NCBI RefSeq assembly: GCF_003172875.1
Contig: NZ_QGKM01000004.1
Span: 124,001 to 188,000, forward strand
Direction of reading: 5' to 3'
Length of the DNA: 64,000 nt
From: Leucothrix pacifica
GTDB taxonomy: Bacteria > Pseudomonadota > Gammaproteobacteria > Thiotrichales > Thiotrichaceae
The translations under genes and the position numbers were made by a program. The notes below the pieces were generated by a model that was not told the origin of the DNA, ran no database searches, and saw only the letters and a list, made by a program, of their open reading frames with translations. Shown piece after piece: positions 44,377-53,986 of the stretch (position 1 is its first letter; every line of letters starts with the position of its first letter).

Positions 44377-46422
44377 TTAAACCTTAGCCACCGCCACAAA
44401 GGTATCGTTATAACAAGCTCCATCCCGAATATCCGTTCTCGCATCCGCTGACATCAGAGCATTCACCGTCAAGCCACTGCGACTACTGGCCAACCACGCA
44501 CCTTTAGGCGTGTATAACACACCTGCTTTCACACGATCCGTCACCTCAGCAGTAAAATAAACCTCCCCTAATTCATTCCAGACCCGCACCTCATCACCAC
44601 TGACCAAACCCGCTGAAGCGGCATCATTCGGATGAATCTCAAGCACCTGACTTTGTAATGAGGCGTCACTACCACCAAACGTGGCATTAGTGCGGTCATC
44701 AGAGGATGGTGAGATAATCATTAATGGATAAGCTTCAGTAGCATCCGTTGAGACATAATGTGGCACAGCATAACCACTCTCCAGATAGTCCGCATCAAAC
44801 AGCTGAATCTTGCCGGATGCCGTATCGGGCATTACCGTTTCACACATAATCGTGGGCTCGCCCTGCTCTGTATTCATTAGCAAGGCTTCATCCAATGGTA
44901 GCTCGCTCGGCTTATAGTTAGACAGCCTCGGATCATTGTCCTGAAATGCCAGATCCATTAATTGCTTATCAGTCAGTGTAAATTCTTCATCCTCAAAACC
45001 AAATCGCTCTGCCAAGCGCCGGAAGATTTCTGTATTTGGCAAAGCTTCACCCACCAAGGGAATCACCGCCTCAGCGCGTTGCAGATAACTGTGTCCATAA
45101 GAGCCATAGATATCCTCAATTTCAAACACACTGGCTGCAGGCAGAATCACATCGGCGTACTGCATGCTGTCGGTCATCACCACATCGCAACCCACAATAA
45201 ACACGGATTCTTGTGATAGCGCACGGTGCATACGCTGCTGGTCAGGGTGTGTAGCGATCGGGTTATGGTTGTAAATCATCACTGCGCGAATCGGTGTCTC
45301 CTGAGTCTCATCCAGCATCACTTTACTCACATCAACAATATTGATGGTGCGCGTGTCATCCGGCAATAAATCCGGTCGGGTAATGCGCTCACTGCTCTTT
45401 GGAAAGGCCAGTCCGGGCTTCGCAATCACACCCGCGCCGATTTTACCGAATTGGCCGGTTAGCGCTTGCAAGGCCATGGAAGCTCTCAGACCTGAGCCAC
45501 CATTACGACCACGCTCAATGCCATTACCGAGTGACAAAGCAACACATTGCGCCTCAAGATACATATCAACAAGCCGGTCAAATTGCCCAAGTGTAAGACC
45601 ACATATCTGCTCCACATCATCACGGGAGTATTCACGCGCTTGCTCAAGATAAGTCTCTACTCCCTCTACCCACTGATCGATAAATGCCTGATTCAATCCA
45701 CCACGACGTTCAATTTCCGCAGCCATTGCCATCGCCAGCACGACGTCCGTTCCTGGTTTAATTTGTAGATAGAGGTCTGCCCGCTCAGCAATTGCGATTC
45801 GCTTAGGGTCAATTACTACCAGCTTACAGCCCTTTTTCTGGGCTTTACTAACCACCCGTGAAAAATGCAGATTCGATACTGTGGCATTATTACCCCAGAC
45901 GAAGATCAGGTCTGATTCCAGCGCTTGCTCCGGCGGCATACCCGGTGCACTACCAAATAAACTGGTATAGGCAGCACCACGAACACCCCCACATAAAGGC
46001 CCACGATCCAGTTGCGTCGCTCCCAGACGATTAAAGAACATGAGATCCAAAGACGCTCCGTCCAATTCACCATGTGGGCCTGCGTAGTTAAATCCCAATG
46101 TTGATTGCGGACCATATTGCTCTATCGCCTTGCTAAAACCTTCGTAAACCAGATCCAGTGCTTTCTCCCAACTGATATGACGGTACTGACCAGAACCACG
46201 TGGCCCGATGCGTTGCATAGGATGCTTGAGACGCTTCTCACCATAGACAAAGTCAGGATAGAATTTTGCCACCTTGCCGCAAATCGCATTGTCGGTATAT
46301 GGGTTAGCTTTAGAGCCACGTATTGAGATGATCTTTTCATCCTGTACAGTCACCGACAGACTGCAGGTGTCCGGACAATCCAACGGGCATACAGCCGGGC
46401 GAACTTCAGTTGTCACACTCAT
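44377..46422 (-). CDS. Molybdopterin oxidoreductase family protein
   Basis: A 681-residue catalytic subunit of the DMSO-reductase/formate dehydrogenase-type superfamily. The N-terminal [4Fe-4S] cysteines are at 12, 16, 20 and 48. Further features are GFNYAGPHGELDG, RGPLCGGVRG, VWGNNATVSNLHFS and, at the end, GDEVRVWNELG with VKAGVLYTPKGAW for the MGD-binding C-terminal barrel. It has no Tat signal, so is cytosolic. No electron-transfer partner subunits are adjacent. GAGGATA precedes the ATG. Substrate unknown. Confidence 0.9.
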   Translation of the reverse strand: MSVTTEVRPAVCPLDCPDTCSLSVTVQDEKIISIRGSKANPYTDNAICGKVAKFYPDFVYGEKRLKHPMQRIGPRGSGQYRHISWEKALDLVYEGFSKAIEQYGPQSTLGFNYAGPHGELDGASLDLMFFNRLGATQLDRGPLCGGVRGAAYTSLFGSAPGMPPEQALESDLIFVWGNNATVSNLHFSRVVSKAQKKGCKLVVIDPKRIAIAERADLYLQIKPGTDVVLAMAMAAEIERRGGLNQAFIDQWVEGVETYLEQAREYSRDDVEQICGLTLGQFDRLVDMYLEAQCVALSLGNGIERGRNGGSGLRASMALQALTGQFGKIGAGVIAKPGLAFPKSSERITRPDLLPDDTRTINIVDVSKVMLDETQETPIRAVMIYNHNPIATHPDQQRMHRALSQESVFIVGCDVVMTDSMQYADVILPAASVFEIEDIYGSYGHSYLQRAEAVIPLVGEALPNTEIFRRLAERFGFEDEEFTLTDKQLMDLAFQDNDPRLSNYKPSELPLDEALLMNTEQGEPTIMCETVMPDTASGKIQLFDADYLESGYAVPHYVSTDATEAYPLMIISPSSDDRTNATFGGSDASLQSQVLEIHPNDAASAGLVSGDEVRVWNELGEVYFTAEVTDRVKAGVLYTPKGAWLASSRSGLTVNALMSADARTDIRDGACYNDTFVAVAKV

Positions 46423-46447
46423 TTTTTATATCCTCTGGCAGTCATGT

Positions 46448-47158
46448 TCAGGCTCTCGTGCCTGTATTTAAAGATTGAATTTGTTGGCCCTGTGCATCGA
46501 AATTATCGGCTGACAGCCAAGTTTCGAATGCGTGTTTAAGCGACGGCCAGTCACTATCAATGATCGCTAACCACGCGGTATCCCGGTTTCGTTGCTTATA
46601 GATAGTACACTGCCGAAACACCCCTTCAAACTGAAAGCCTAGTCGCTTTGCAGCATGTTTGGACGGCTCGTTTAAGGCATCACATTTCCACTCGTAACGA
46701 CGATACCCCAACTCATCAAACACATACTGCATCATCAGATACATTGCTTCGGTTGCCATCGGGGTGCGCTGCATTAGGGGTGAAAAATGAATATGACCCA
46801 CTTCGATAGACCCAACTGATGGCTCGATACGCAGATAACTCGCCAAACCAACCGCAACACCAGTTTGCTGATTGATTACAGCATAAAATAACGGGTCTTG
46901 GCGGCTTGCAGATACTGCTAACCACTGTTTAAAGCTATCGAAATCATCAAATGGACCATATGGCAGATAAGTCCAGTTACGCTGACTGCTATCTTTCGCA
47001 AAGGAGTTGTACAAACCCTGAGCATGCGTCTCTACATCCAACCGCTCCAGCTGACAGAACCGACCCTGCAGCAATGGCTTTGACGGATAGTCACACGCCT
47101 TCCAATCTGGCAGTGCTTCACCAATAGGCTGTCCCAATTCATTGTGCTGTTCGCTCAT
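46448..47158 (-). CDS. GNAT family N-acetyltransferase (RimJ/RimL type)
   Basis: A 236-residue acetyltransferase with LQGRFCQLERLDVETHAQGLY at the start, IGHIHFSP replaced here by EVGHIHFSPLMQRTPMATEA (acetyl-CoA loop), AMYLMMQYVFDELGYRRYEWKCDALNEPSKHAAKRLGFQFEG (shown in part by YEWKCDALNEPSKHAAKRLG). These segments match the group often annotated as ribosomal-protein or small-molecule acetyltransferases. AGAGG precedes the ATG. It lies 26 nt upstream of the molybdopterin gene on the same strand, so the two may be co-transcribed. Confidence 0.85.
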   Translation of the reverse strand: MSEQHNELGQPIGEALPDWKACDYPSKPLLQGRFCQLERLDVETHAQGLYNSFAKDSSQRNWTYLPYGPFDDFDSFKQWLAVSASRQDPLFYAVINQQTGVAVGLASYLRIEPSVGSIEVGHIHFSPLMQRTPMATEAMYLMMQYVFDELGYRRYEWKCDALNEPSKHAAKRLGFQFEGVFRQCTIYKQRNRDTAWLAIIDSDWPSLKHAFETWLSADNFDAQGQQIQSLNTGTRA

Positions 47159-47256
47159 CGCATACCTCTAAATCATACCTGATTGCTTTGAACTTAGATT
47201 AGTGGCTAAATGGACTGCATGCGAGATCCATTATTAAACAGTTTTAGGACCCACTT

Positions 47257-48735
47257 TTGGCAGACTCCAACTTCCCCTCTGAATTATTTTTGCCTTTTCT
47301 GAATGAGGATAAAAGCTTACCGCAGTATGTCGCCCTGTTTCGTGCCTTCCAACAAGCCATCGTGCAGGGAAAGCTGATACCGGGAGCCAAATTACCGGCT
47401 ACACGTCCTTTGGGTCTATCACTGGGTATATCCCGTAATACCGTTAAATCAGCCTATGAGATGTTATTAGCGGAAGGCTATATCGACACAGAACACGGCT
47501 CGGGTAGCTTTGTATCAAAGCGATTACCAGATCAGGCATCCACCTCTGGCACTCAAACCAAACAGCAGGCAGTGACTGTCAACCCGACTGAAGTATCAAT
47601 ACTGGCAAAACGGCTTGAGGACGCTTACCACTCTCCCAACGCCTCCTTAGAATCAAATCTGCTATCACATGGCAAGGGATGTCTGGAAAGCTTTCCATGG
47701 CGACAATGGCAACGCCATGTTACCCACGCATCACGTCAAATGAAGTATGCGCAGGGAGACTCTGTCATGGGAAATACCCGTTTGCGTGCTCAAATTGCCA
47801 ACTACCTGCAAGTGGCACGAGGGGTACATTGTGATACCGAACAAATCATCGTGTGCTCAGGTTCTCAACAGGCAATGTATCTGTCGTTTCAAATATTACT
47901 AAACCCCGGTGATCCGGTGCTAGTTGAAGATCCCGGTTATCAGGGAATTGATGGCGCTATAGATACTCTGGGTGGAATCAAAATTCCGGTGGAGACAGAC
48001 CAGCAAGGTTTCCGGCTTGACACTGGATTGGCAAAAGCTCCACATGCCCGCGTTGCGACTCTGACCCCGACACGTAACTATCCTATGGGATACACTCTGA
48101 GCTTAGCACGTCGCCTTGCCATCCTCGACTGGGCCAAACAAACTGGCAGTTGGATTATTGAGGACGACTATGACAGTGAGTTTCGTTTTGACGGCCCGCC
48201 AATCACATCATTACAGGGGCTTGGTGGTGAGTCTTGTGTGATTTATGCCGGTACTTTCAGTCGCATATTGCATCCATCAATCAGGCTCGGTTATCTAGTG
48301 GTTCCTGAAGCCTTGCTCAAACCGTTTTACCAACTCAAACGATTTATTGATGGTGGCTTGTCACAGCTTCCTCAATTGGCTCTGGCGGAGTTTATGGCTG
48401 CAGGTGATTTCACCAGTCACGTCAGGCGCGCGCGTAAGCTATATCAACAAAGACGCGAGATTCTCAGAGTAGAAATAGAAAGACAGTGTGGCGATATATT
48501 GAAACGTGTAGAAAGCGATGGAGGAATGCACTCGGTGTTTTTATTCGCTGACCAAACTGTTTCCGATAAGGAGGTATGTCTCAAAGCAAACGCAATCGGT
48601 ATCGGTGTTCTACCCCTCAGTGCTTACTACTCAGGTGATAAAAAACAACATGGCTTGATTATTGGGTTTGCCGCTCACGACGAGTCGGCAATAAAACGAG
48701 GTGTGTCGATAATCGCTGAGTGCATCAGACCGTGA
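47257..48735 (+). CDS. MocR/PdxR-type GntR transcriptional regulator with aminotransferase-like domain
   Basis: A 492-residue regulator. Residues 20-85 are a GntR winged helix (GAKLPATRPLGLSLGISRNTV then YEMLLAEGYIDTEHGSGSFV). Residues about 140-490 form an aminotransferase fold (VCSGSQQAMYL, VEDPGYQG, TPTRNYPMGYTL, IIEDDYDSEFRF). The usual PLP lysine position in GTFSK is arginine here (AGTFSRILHPSIRLGY). It likely senses a pyridoxal- or amino-acid-derived effector or has lost cofactor binding. The start is a TTG at 47257, inferred because no better in-frame start lies upstream of the winged helix. It is divergent from the GNAT gene. Confidence 0.87.
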   Translation: MADSNFPSELFLPFLNEDKSLPQYVALFRAFQQAIVQGKLIPGAKLPATRPLGLSLGISRNTVKSAYEMLLAEGYIDTEHGSGSFVSKRLPDQASTSGTQTKQQAVTVNPTEVSILAKRLEDAYHSPNASLESNLLSHGKGCLESFPWRQWQRHVTHASRQMKYAQGDSVMGNTRLRAQIANYLQVARGVHCDTEQIIVCSGSQQAMYLSFQILLNPGDPVLVEDPGYQGIDGAIDTLGGIKIPVETDQQGFRLDTGLAKAPHARVATLTPTRNYPMGYTLSLARRLAILDWAKQTGSWIIEDDYDSEFRFDGPPITSLQGLGGESCVIYAGTFSRILHPSIRLGYLVVPEALLKPFYQLKRFIDGGLSQLPQLALAEFMAAGDFTSHVRRARKLYQQRREILRVEIERQCGDILKRVESDGGMHSVFLFADQTVSDKEVCLKANAIGIGVLPLSAYYSGDKKQHGLIIGFAAHDESAIKRGVSIIAECIRP

Positions 48736-48810
48736 GCGATTGATTAGCCAGGTCTGACTGCAATGCTCTACATTACAAATCAGACTCTAACTAAGTTAGC
48801 ACTAATGTGC

Positions 48811-49095
48811 TTAGGCTCGCTGTTTAGCGGCGACCACTAGCTCAAGATGCTCCGGGTTAATACAAAGTGAGTTACCACAACCTTGGCGTACAACTTTACC
48901 AGGAGGAATATCACCATAGAACGCCATGTAGCTGGCTTTGTGTGCTGATTCCAGATGAGCTTCTCCGTTAGGTTCTTTCACCATCGTTCTTCCATAACCA
49001 TCGATTGAAGTTTGACGTGTCCAGACCAGACAGCCGGTAATTTCATTCGGTTTTGTACAGTTAAGCAAACGCTTCTGCTCTTGTGTTGTCTGCAT
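48811..49095 (-). CDS. Small HNH endonuclease-like protein
   Basis: A 94-residue protein with the form seen in phage- or element-associated HNH proteins: TGCLVWTRQTSIDGYGRTMV, then HKASYMAFYGDIPPG, and a QGCGNSLCINPEHLELV ending with two cysteines and the NPEH histidine motif. AGGAAC precedes the ATG. It stands alone, with no terminase, integrase or intron nearby, so may be a remnant or a domesticated nuclease. Confidence 0.75.
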   Translation of the reverse strand: MQTTQEQKRLLNCTKPNEITGCLVWTRQTSIDGYGRTMVKEPNGEAHLESAHKASYMAFYGDIPPGKVVRQGCGNSLCINPEHLELVVAAKQRA

Positions 49096-49205
49096 GCCTT
49101 GTTCCTATCATTAGTTAGTGACATTCCCTCGCAGACTTTTTTATGTATGGTGTATTATTGTTTTCACCATAAAAGTCAAACCCATTGCGCAACATCAATT
49201 CACTT

Positions 49206-49724
49206 ATGAGCACAAACAAATCAAACTTTAAATTATTATATCTATTACGGCATGCAAAATCCAGCTGGGCTGACCATAGCATGAGTGATTTTGAGCGACC
49301 GTTGAACAAACGCGGTATTCAACAAGCCTCTCAGATAGCCGCAATATTAGCCTCGAAGGAACCCCGACCACAGGTCATTATTTCTAGTCCTGCAAATCGT
49401 GCCTTTAGTACTGCCAAAACAATGGCAGTGGCTCTAGGTAGCGATAAGTCGAAAATAGGTTCAGATAAAAGAATTTATGAGGCAAATATTCAGACTTTAA
49501 TGTATCTGATTCAGGAACTGGACGATGATTTAGAGTCCGTTATGCTGGTAGGACACAATCCGGGATTTTCACATCTGGTGAATACGCTAAGTAGACAGAA
49601 AGTTGCGCCCTTACCTACTTGCTCGTTGATTCAACTAAGACTGGATATTAATCAATGGAGTGAGTTGGAAGCAGAATGCGCAGAATTGCTTAGTGCCGAT
49701 GCCCCTAAGCGCGAAGATCAGTAA
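49206..49724 (+). CDS. SixA-type histidine phosphatase
   Basis: A 172-residue cytosolic protein of histidine phosphatase branch 1. YLLRHAKSSWAD near residue 15 carries the catalytic RHAK/RHGx core; VMLVGHNPGFSHLV near 125 carries the second histidine. SixA removes phosphate from histidine phosphotransfer domains or phosphocarrier proteins in E. coli. I start at ATG 49206. An upstream TTG at 49185 is in frame but less likely. Confidence 0.85.
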   Translation: MSTNKSNFKLLYLLRHAKSSWADHSMSDFERPLNKRGIQQASQIAAILASKEPRPQVIISSPANRAFSTAKTMAVALGSDKSKIGSDKRIYEANIQTLMYLIQELDDDLESVMLVGHNPGFSHLVNTLSRQKVAPLPTCSLIQLRLDINQWSELEAECAELLSADAPKREDQ

Positions 49725-49777
49725 TCGAATTGATTTAAGATATTAACCAACCGGTCTGTAGTGATACGAAGAAGAAA

Positions 49778-50086
49778 TTAGGTAACTGGCAATAAACGAC
49801 TGAGCCCACTGTTCTCAATCAAAGCCAACGCTTGCGCTGGTAACCCCCGAATGGCGAATGATTGCTGTTTTTCTTGTGCAAGTCGCGTCCATGACAGAAT
49901 CACAGCGATACCCGCGGTATCAACCCGCTCGACAGCGGCGAAGTCTAGAGTAATGGCTTGTTGCGATGTAGCCATCAGCTTCTCACCTTCTAACGCAACT
50001 GCTTTGGCATTGTCATAACCAAGCTGACCCGAGAGCTGGTATAACCCCGGATCAGTTTGTGACGCTGTGATAGTAAACGCTGACAT
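49778..50086 (-). CDS. mlaB: STAS-domain protein MlaB
   Basis: A 102-residue cytosolic STAS protein. The STAS fold shows ITLDFAAVERVDTAGIAVILSW, where the T/S-G turn corresponds to the key STAS switch. It is the last gene of an mla operon, whose stop-start overlaps mlaC by one base. MlaB binds the MlaF ATPase and sustains the MlaFEDB complex. Confidence 0.88.
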   Translation of the reverse strand: MSAFTITASQTDPGLYQLSGQLGYDNAKAVALEGEKLMATSQQAITLDFAAVERVDTAGIAVILSWTRLAQEKQQSFAIRGLPAQALALIENSGLSRLLPVT

Positions 50087-50682
50087 TAAGCGACTTCTCG
50101 CTCCAGACGACTAATTAATGCTTCTAAACCACTGGCACTAATTTCACGGGTAAAGTTGGTGCGAAAATTCGTAATCAAATCCACGCCATCAACAGAGACG
50201 TTGTAAGCCTTCCACTCGTTATTAATCAATCGTAAGTCAAACTTCGCATTCTTCGCTTCGGCAGCCACAGGCTGGACCCGTGTTTCAACGGATAAGTAAC
50301 CATTTCTGGAACTTGGTACGGAGCGTATTACGCTAATTGTCGCACCAGCAAACGCGAGCATTGTATTGGCATAACTGCGTGTCAGCATTTGCTGATAAGC
50401 CTGACCAAAACGAGCTCTTTGGTCTTCTGTAGCCGTTTTCCAGTGCTTACCGAGTGTCAACTTAGTCATCCCGTTAAAGTCAACAAAAGGAATAATCTCC
50501 TGCTCGACAAACGAACTGATTAAATCGGGATTTGCTTTAAGCTCAGCATGACGATGCTGCAGAATTGAAAAGATTCGGCTATTCACCGAGGTTACTAAGT
50601 TCTCCGCCTGCGCATTTGCAAAGGCCGGACTCATTAACACACCCAATACCAACACCAGAAAACCGCTATACAAACGTTTCAT
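50086..50682 (-). CDS. mlaC: Periplasmic phospholipid carrier MlaC
   Basis: A 198-residue protein with a signal peptide (RLYSGFLVLVLGVLMSPAFA then NAQA). The mature part matches MlaC/Ttg2D with FSILQHRHAELKANPDL, IIPFVDFNGMTKLTLGKHWK, the QRARFGQAYQQML segment, WKAYNVSVDGVDLITNFR. It shuttles lipids between the inner-membrane MlaFEDB complex and the outer membrane. It lies 32 nt after mlaD. Confidence 0.94.
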   Translation of the reverse strand: MKRLYSGFLVLVLGVLMSPAFANAQAENLVTSVNSRIFSILQHRHAELKANPDLISSFVEQEIIPFVDFNGMTKLTLGKHWKTATEDQRARFGQAYQQMLTRSYANTMLAFAGATISVIRSVPSSRNGYLSVETRVQPVAAEAKNAKFDLRLINNEWKAYNVSVDGVDLITNFRTNFTREISASGLEALISRLEREVA

Positions 50683-50714
50683 ACATTCCCTCCCTCAAAA
50701 GATGATTAGGTTGA

Positions 50715-51176
50715 CTATTTCGTCGTGAGATTTACCAATACTTTGCCGACGATTTCTTCTAATACCAATGCAGATTGCGACAAATATATTGAATCTCCAT
50801 CCCTTAAGACCTCATCTTCAGCACCAGGTTCCAAAGATATATATTGTTCGCCTAATAAGCCTGCGGTATAAATACTCGCCTGAGTATCTGTTGTTAACGG
50901 GTAGTCTGATTGAATTTCCATCGTGACAAGCGCGCGCGATATCTTCTGGTCGTAAGCTACGGAGACGACGCGCCCCACATTAACACCTGACATCGTTACT
51001 TTAGCGCGCGTTCTCAGGCCACCCACATTATCAAAATGCGCTTTGACGCTGTACACCGAGGGGGAGCTGAAACTGTTCCCAAGGTTACTAATATTGAAAG
51101 CCAGCAGGACCAGACTCGCCAGCCCTAAGAAAACAAACACGCCAACCATTAATTCAAGATTTTTCGTTTGTCTCAT
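50715..51176 (-). CDS. mlaD: MCE-domain protein MlaD
   Basis: A 153-residue inner-membrane-anchored MCE protein. One N-terminal helix (LMVGVFVFLGLASLVLLAF) precedes the single MCE domain (VKAHFDNVGGLRTRAKVTMSGV, TQASIYTAGLLGEQYISLEPG). It forms the hexameric lipid-binding ring on MlaE. It starts one base after mlaE stops. It is somewhat shorter than E. coli MlaD (183), mainly at the C-terminus. Confidence 0.93.
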   Translation of the reverse strand: MRQTKNLELMVGVFVFLGLASLVLLAFNISNLGNSFSSPSVYSVKAHFDNVGGLRTRAKVTMSGVNVGRVVSVAYDQKISRALVTMEIQSDYPLTTDTQASIYTAGLLGEQYISLEPGAEDEVLRDGDSIYLSQSALVLEEIVGKVLVNLTTK

Positions 51177-51177
51177 T

Positions 51178-51963
51178 TCAGACCTCTACAAACATTATGC
51201 TGGTTAAAATAAAGTCTAGCGCCAGAACGATCAGCGCGGAATAGACAACAGAACGGGTGGTTGCTCTGGCCACACCTTCGGAAGTGGGCACGGCATCATA
51301 ACCTTCAAACAGCGCAATCCAGTTGACAGCGATGCCAAAAATAAACCCTTTCAGTAAGCCATTAAGAATGTCGTAATTCCACTGCACCTTGCTTTGCATC
51401 TGCGCCCAAAAGGAACCCTCATCAACGCCTAGCCAGCCATGACCGATCAGATAGCCACTGTAAATCCCCACCACCATAAACATCAACGTCAGTAATGGCA
51501 CAGCAATAATTCCGGCGACAAATCGTGGTGTGATCACGCGGCGGATCGGGTCGATCGCCATCATTTCTATACTGGCTAGCTGCTCAGTGGCTTTCATCAG
51601 GCCAATCTCAGCAGTTAAGGCAGAGCCTGCCCTTCCTGAGTACAACAAGGCAGTCAGGACAGGAGCTAATTCACGAAGGATCGACAAAGCCACCAATACC
51701 CCTAATGACTGCTCCGCGCCAAAGTCTACCAAAGTGACATACCCCAATAGACTGATCACCATTCCGACGAATAATGCCGAGAACACGATGATCAGCAGTG
51801 ATAACACGCCGACTGAATATAAGGAATCCAGCAGTAACTTCGGGCGTGTGAGTACAATCGGAAAGCCTTTTAACACATGAAACAAGAAGATACTTGCCCG
51901 ACCAAGACGCTGTAAAAAGCCAAGCGTTTTTTCTCCGGTGCGTTCAAATAGATTTCGCATCAT
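51178..51963 (-). CDS. mlaE: Mla ABC permease MlaE
   Basis: A 261-residue integral membrane permease. The family signatures are ILRELAPVLTALLYSGRAGSALTA in part, with EQLASIEMMAIDPIRRVITPRF after it. It pairs with MlaF and carries the MlaD ring. Its start overlaps the mlaF stop by four bases. Confidence 0.94.
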   Translation of the reverse strand: MMRNLFERTGEKTLGFLQRLGRASIFLFHVLKGFPIVLTRPKLLLDSLYSVGVLSLLIIVFSALFVGMVISLLGYVTLVDFGAEQSLGVLVALSILRELAPVLTALLYSGRAGSALTAEIGLMKATEQLASIEMMAIDPIRRVITPRFVAGIIAVPLLTLMFMVVGIYSGYLIGHGWLGVDEGSFWAQMQSKVQWNYDILNGLLKGFIFGIAVNWIALFEGYDAVPTSEGVARATTRSVVYSALIVLALDFILTSIMFVEV

Positions 51964-52766
51964 GACTTTGCTTCCAGATGAAAGTCATTGGCGCGGCTTG
52001 TGGCGGGGTAATGAAAATCCACGGGGCCTTCGGTGGAGCCAGTTAAGAATTGCTTTAGCCACGGACTGGCGGTTGCTTTAACTACTTCAACAGGGCCCTG
52101 TGCGACCACCTTGCCTTCAGCTAGTACGCAAAGATAGTCGGCGATAGACAGGCTCTCATTAATATCATGCGAAACCAGAATGCTGGTTATGCCCAGCGAT
52201 TTACTCAGGGAACGAATAAGAGTGACAATATTGCCGAGGGTAATAGGGTCTAAACCGGTAAAGGGTTCGTCATACATCATCAAAGCAGGATCAAGCACAA
52301 TGGCTCGCGCTAATGCCACTCGTCTGGCCATGCCGCCGGATAATTCAGAAGGCATTAACTGAGCCGCTCCGCGTAGCCCAACAATTTCCAGCTTCATCAG
52401 CACAATATCGCGAACCATGGATTCATCGAACTGATAATGCTCGCGCACCGGAAAGGCAACATTCTCAAAGACATTGAGATCGGTCAGCAGCGCACCGGAC
52501 TGAAACAACATCCCCATTTGCTTACGTAGTGCAAACAGTTCAGAGCGACTCAGGCCATTCATCTGAACACCTGCTACACTCACTGAACCACTATCCGCTT
52601 GCAGTTGCCCACCAATATGACGCAATAAAGTCGTCTTGCCACAGCCGCTTGGCCCCATAACCGCGGTGATTGCGCCTTGTGGAATCTCTAAATTGATGCC
52701 ATCAAAGATCTGCCGCTGGCCACGGGCAAACGTCAGATCTTTAATCTCGATATAGGCTTGTGTCAC
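51960..52766 (-). CDS. mlaF: Mla ABC ATPase MlaF
   Basis: An ABC ATPase of 268 residues that powers retrograde or anterograde glycerophospholipid transport. Walker A is GPSGCGKTT near residue 40; the signature region is LSGGMARRVALARAI, typical of MlaF/Ttg2A; Walker B is MMYDEPFTGLD. Its start is the head of the five-gene operon mlaFEDCB on the minus strand. Confidence 0.95.
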   Translation of the reverse strand: MTQAYIEIKDLTFARGQRQIFDGINLEIPQGAITAVMGPSGCGKTTLLRHIGGQLQADSGSVSVAGVQMNGLSRSELFALRKQMGMLFQSGALLTDLNVFENVAFPVREHYQFDESMVRDIVLMKLEIVGLRGAAQLMPSELSGGMARRVALARAIVLDPALMMYDEPFTGLDPITLGNIVTLIRSLSKSLGITSILVSHDINESLSIADYLCVLAEGKVVAQGPVEVVKATASPWLKQFLTGSTEGPVDFHYPATSRANDFHLEAKS

Positions 52767-52847
52767 AATCTAACCCGCTATTATTTTATCATTAATGATT
52801 CACATTCTTATGAATAATAATAACAGCTATACGATCAATTTATATCG

Positions 52848-53900
52848 TTATTTCCATACATCGACATTCTGACCGGATTTAACTAATTGTTCGGAGCGAT
52901 GCACCATGTATTTGCTCCACGTATTGAAGTCTTTATAATGCTTACCGGAGACATAGCTCAGCAACTGCTGAAAGTGAAATAACTTCAACATACCAGTAAG
53001 CGTTTCGCGGTGCTTGCCTTCGTTATAGAACAACATCGCGGGCCGGTAACTTATATCGAGCTTGTTCACCCATTGCCTGATTGTGGTTTGATTTCCTTCA
53101 TCATCAATAATCGGGCGTTCATCCAAAGCGTCGAACCGCACTACAGTGTAGTCTTTTAACAGAGCTTGTGTCTCCGCCAAATCAAACACTTCGTTATGAA
53201 AACGCTCACAGTCATCACAACTTTTATCTTCAATAAGAATAGCGACAGGTTTGCCTGAAGCAACCAACTGCTGCACGTTATCCGTTTGTTGATAAACAGG
53301 ATGATCTTTCAGCTCATAAATCGCATCCGTTAAATGCTGCTGACGATAGCTGGCAAAGTCACCTTTCAAATAAGCTTTATCTTTAACGTAGTTGAGTACC
53401 TGACGAAATTCACGTGGCGAACGGTAGCCATTTAAACGCTGCACAATTTGATTATTTTCATTCATGAACAGAATGGTTGGCGTGTAACGAACGTTTAAGG
53501 CTCTGGCTAAATCTGACTCAGGCACTTCCGTCTCGTCATTAAAGGCGACTTCACGGCTACCGTGTAAGTTCAGATCAATACTGTCAAAGGACGCTTGTAT
53601 CAAAGACTTGTTATAGTCTCCTCTGAAATTATCATCCAGCATTTTTTGACAATACGGACAGCCAGAAATATGAAAGTAGATCAGCACATGCTTGTTTACT
53701 TCGGCCGCCTCTTCAACCTCTTCACGAAAGTCGAGAAAGCTATCTTTAAACCAGTCAGGAATGACTACCTCGGTCGCGCCAATGACTTTACCGGGTGTTT
53801 TGGCTTCAGACACCATGGTGTCTGCGACAGCAGTGACTGAGAAAATAACAGTGAGAATCAGCGCAGAAAGCAGCTGTTTAGAATCAATAAATTTAAACAT
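52848..53900 (-). CDS. Exported protein with two thioredoxin-like domains
   Basis: A 350-residue protein with a signal peptide (QLLSALILTVIFSVTAVA). The first thioredoxin-like domain (about 45-175) has ISGCPYCQKML, a CxxC motif, and a cis-proline-like RYTPTILF. The second (about 205-335) has EDKSCDDCERFH, another CxxC, and ISYRPAMLFY. It is similar to SoxW and other periplasmic thiol-disulfide proteins. A tandem thioredoxin layout suggests a reductase or disulfide carrier in the periplasm. Partner unknown. Confidence 0.82.
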   Translation of the reverse strand: MFKFIDSKQLLSALILTVIFSVTAVADTMVSEAKTPGKVIGATEVVIPDWFKDSFLDFREEVEEAAEVNKHVLIYFHISGCPYCQKMLDDNFRGDYNKSLIQASFDSIDLNLHGSREVAFNDETEVPESDLARALNVRYTPTILFMNENNQIVQRLNGYRSPREFRQVLNYVKDKAYLKGDFASYRQQHLTDAIYELKDHPVYQQTDNVQQLVASGKPVAILIEDKSCDDCERFHNEVFDLAETQALLKDYTVVRFDALDERPIIDDEGNQTTIRQWVNKLDISYRPAMLFYNEGKHRETLTGMLKLFHFQQLLSYVSGKHYKDFNTWSKYMVHRSEQLVKSGQNVDVWK

Positions 53901-53986
53901 AATCTAACCCTCCTTTTCGTCAGTATAGACAACACTTCCTAAAATGGACAAGTAGTGCGGAGGGATAGGCGTTCTGTCTTTTGACC

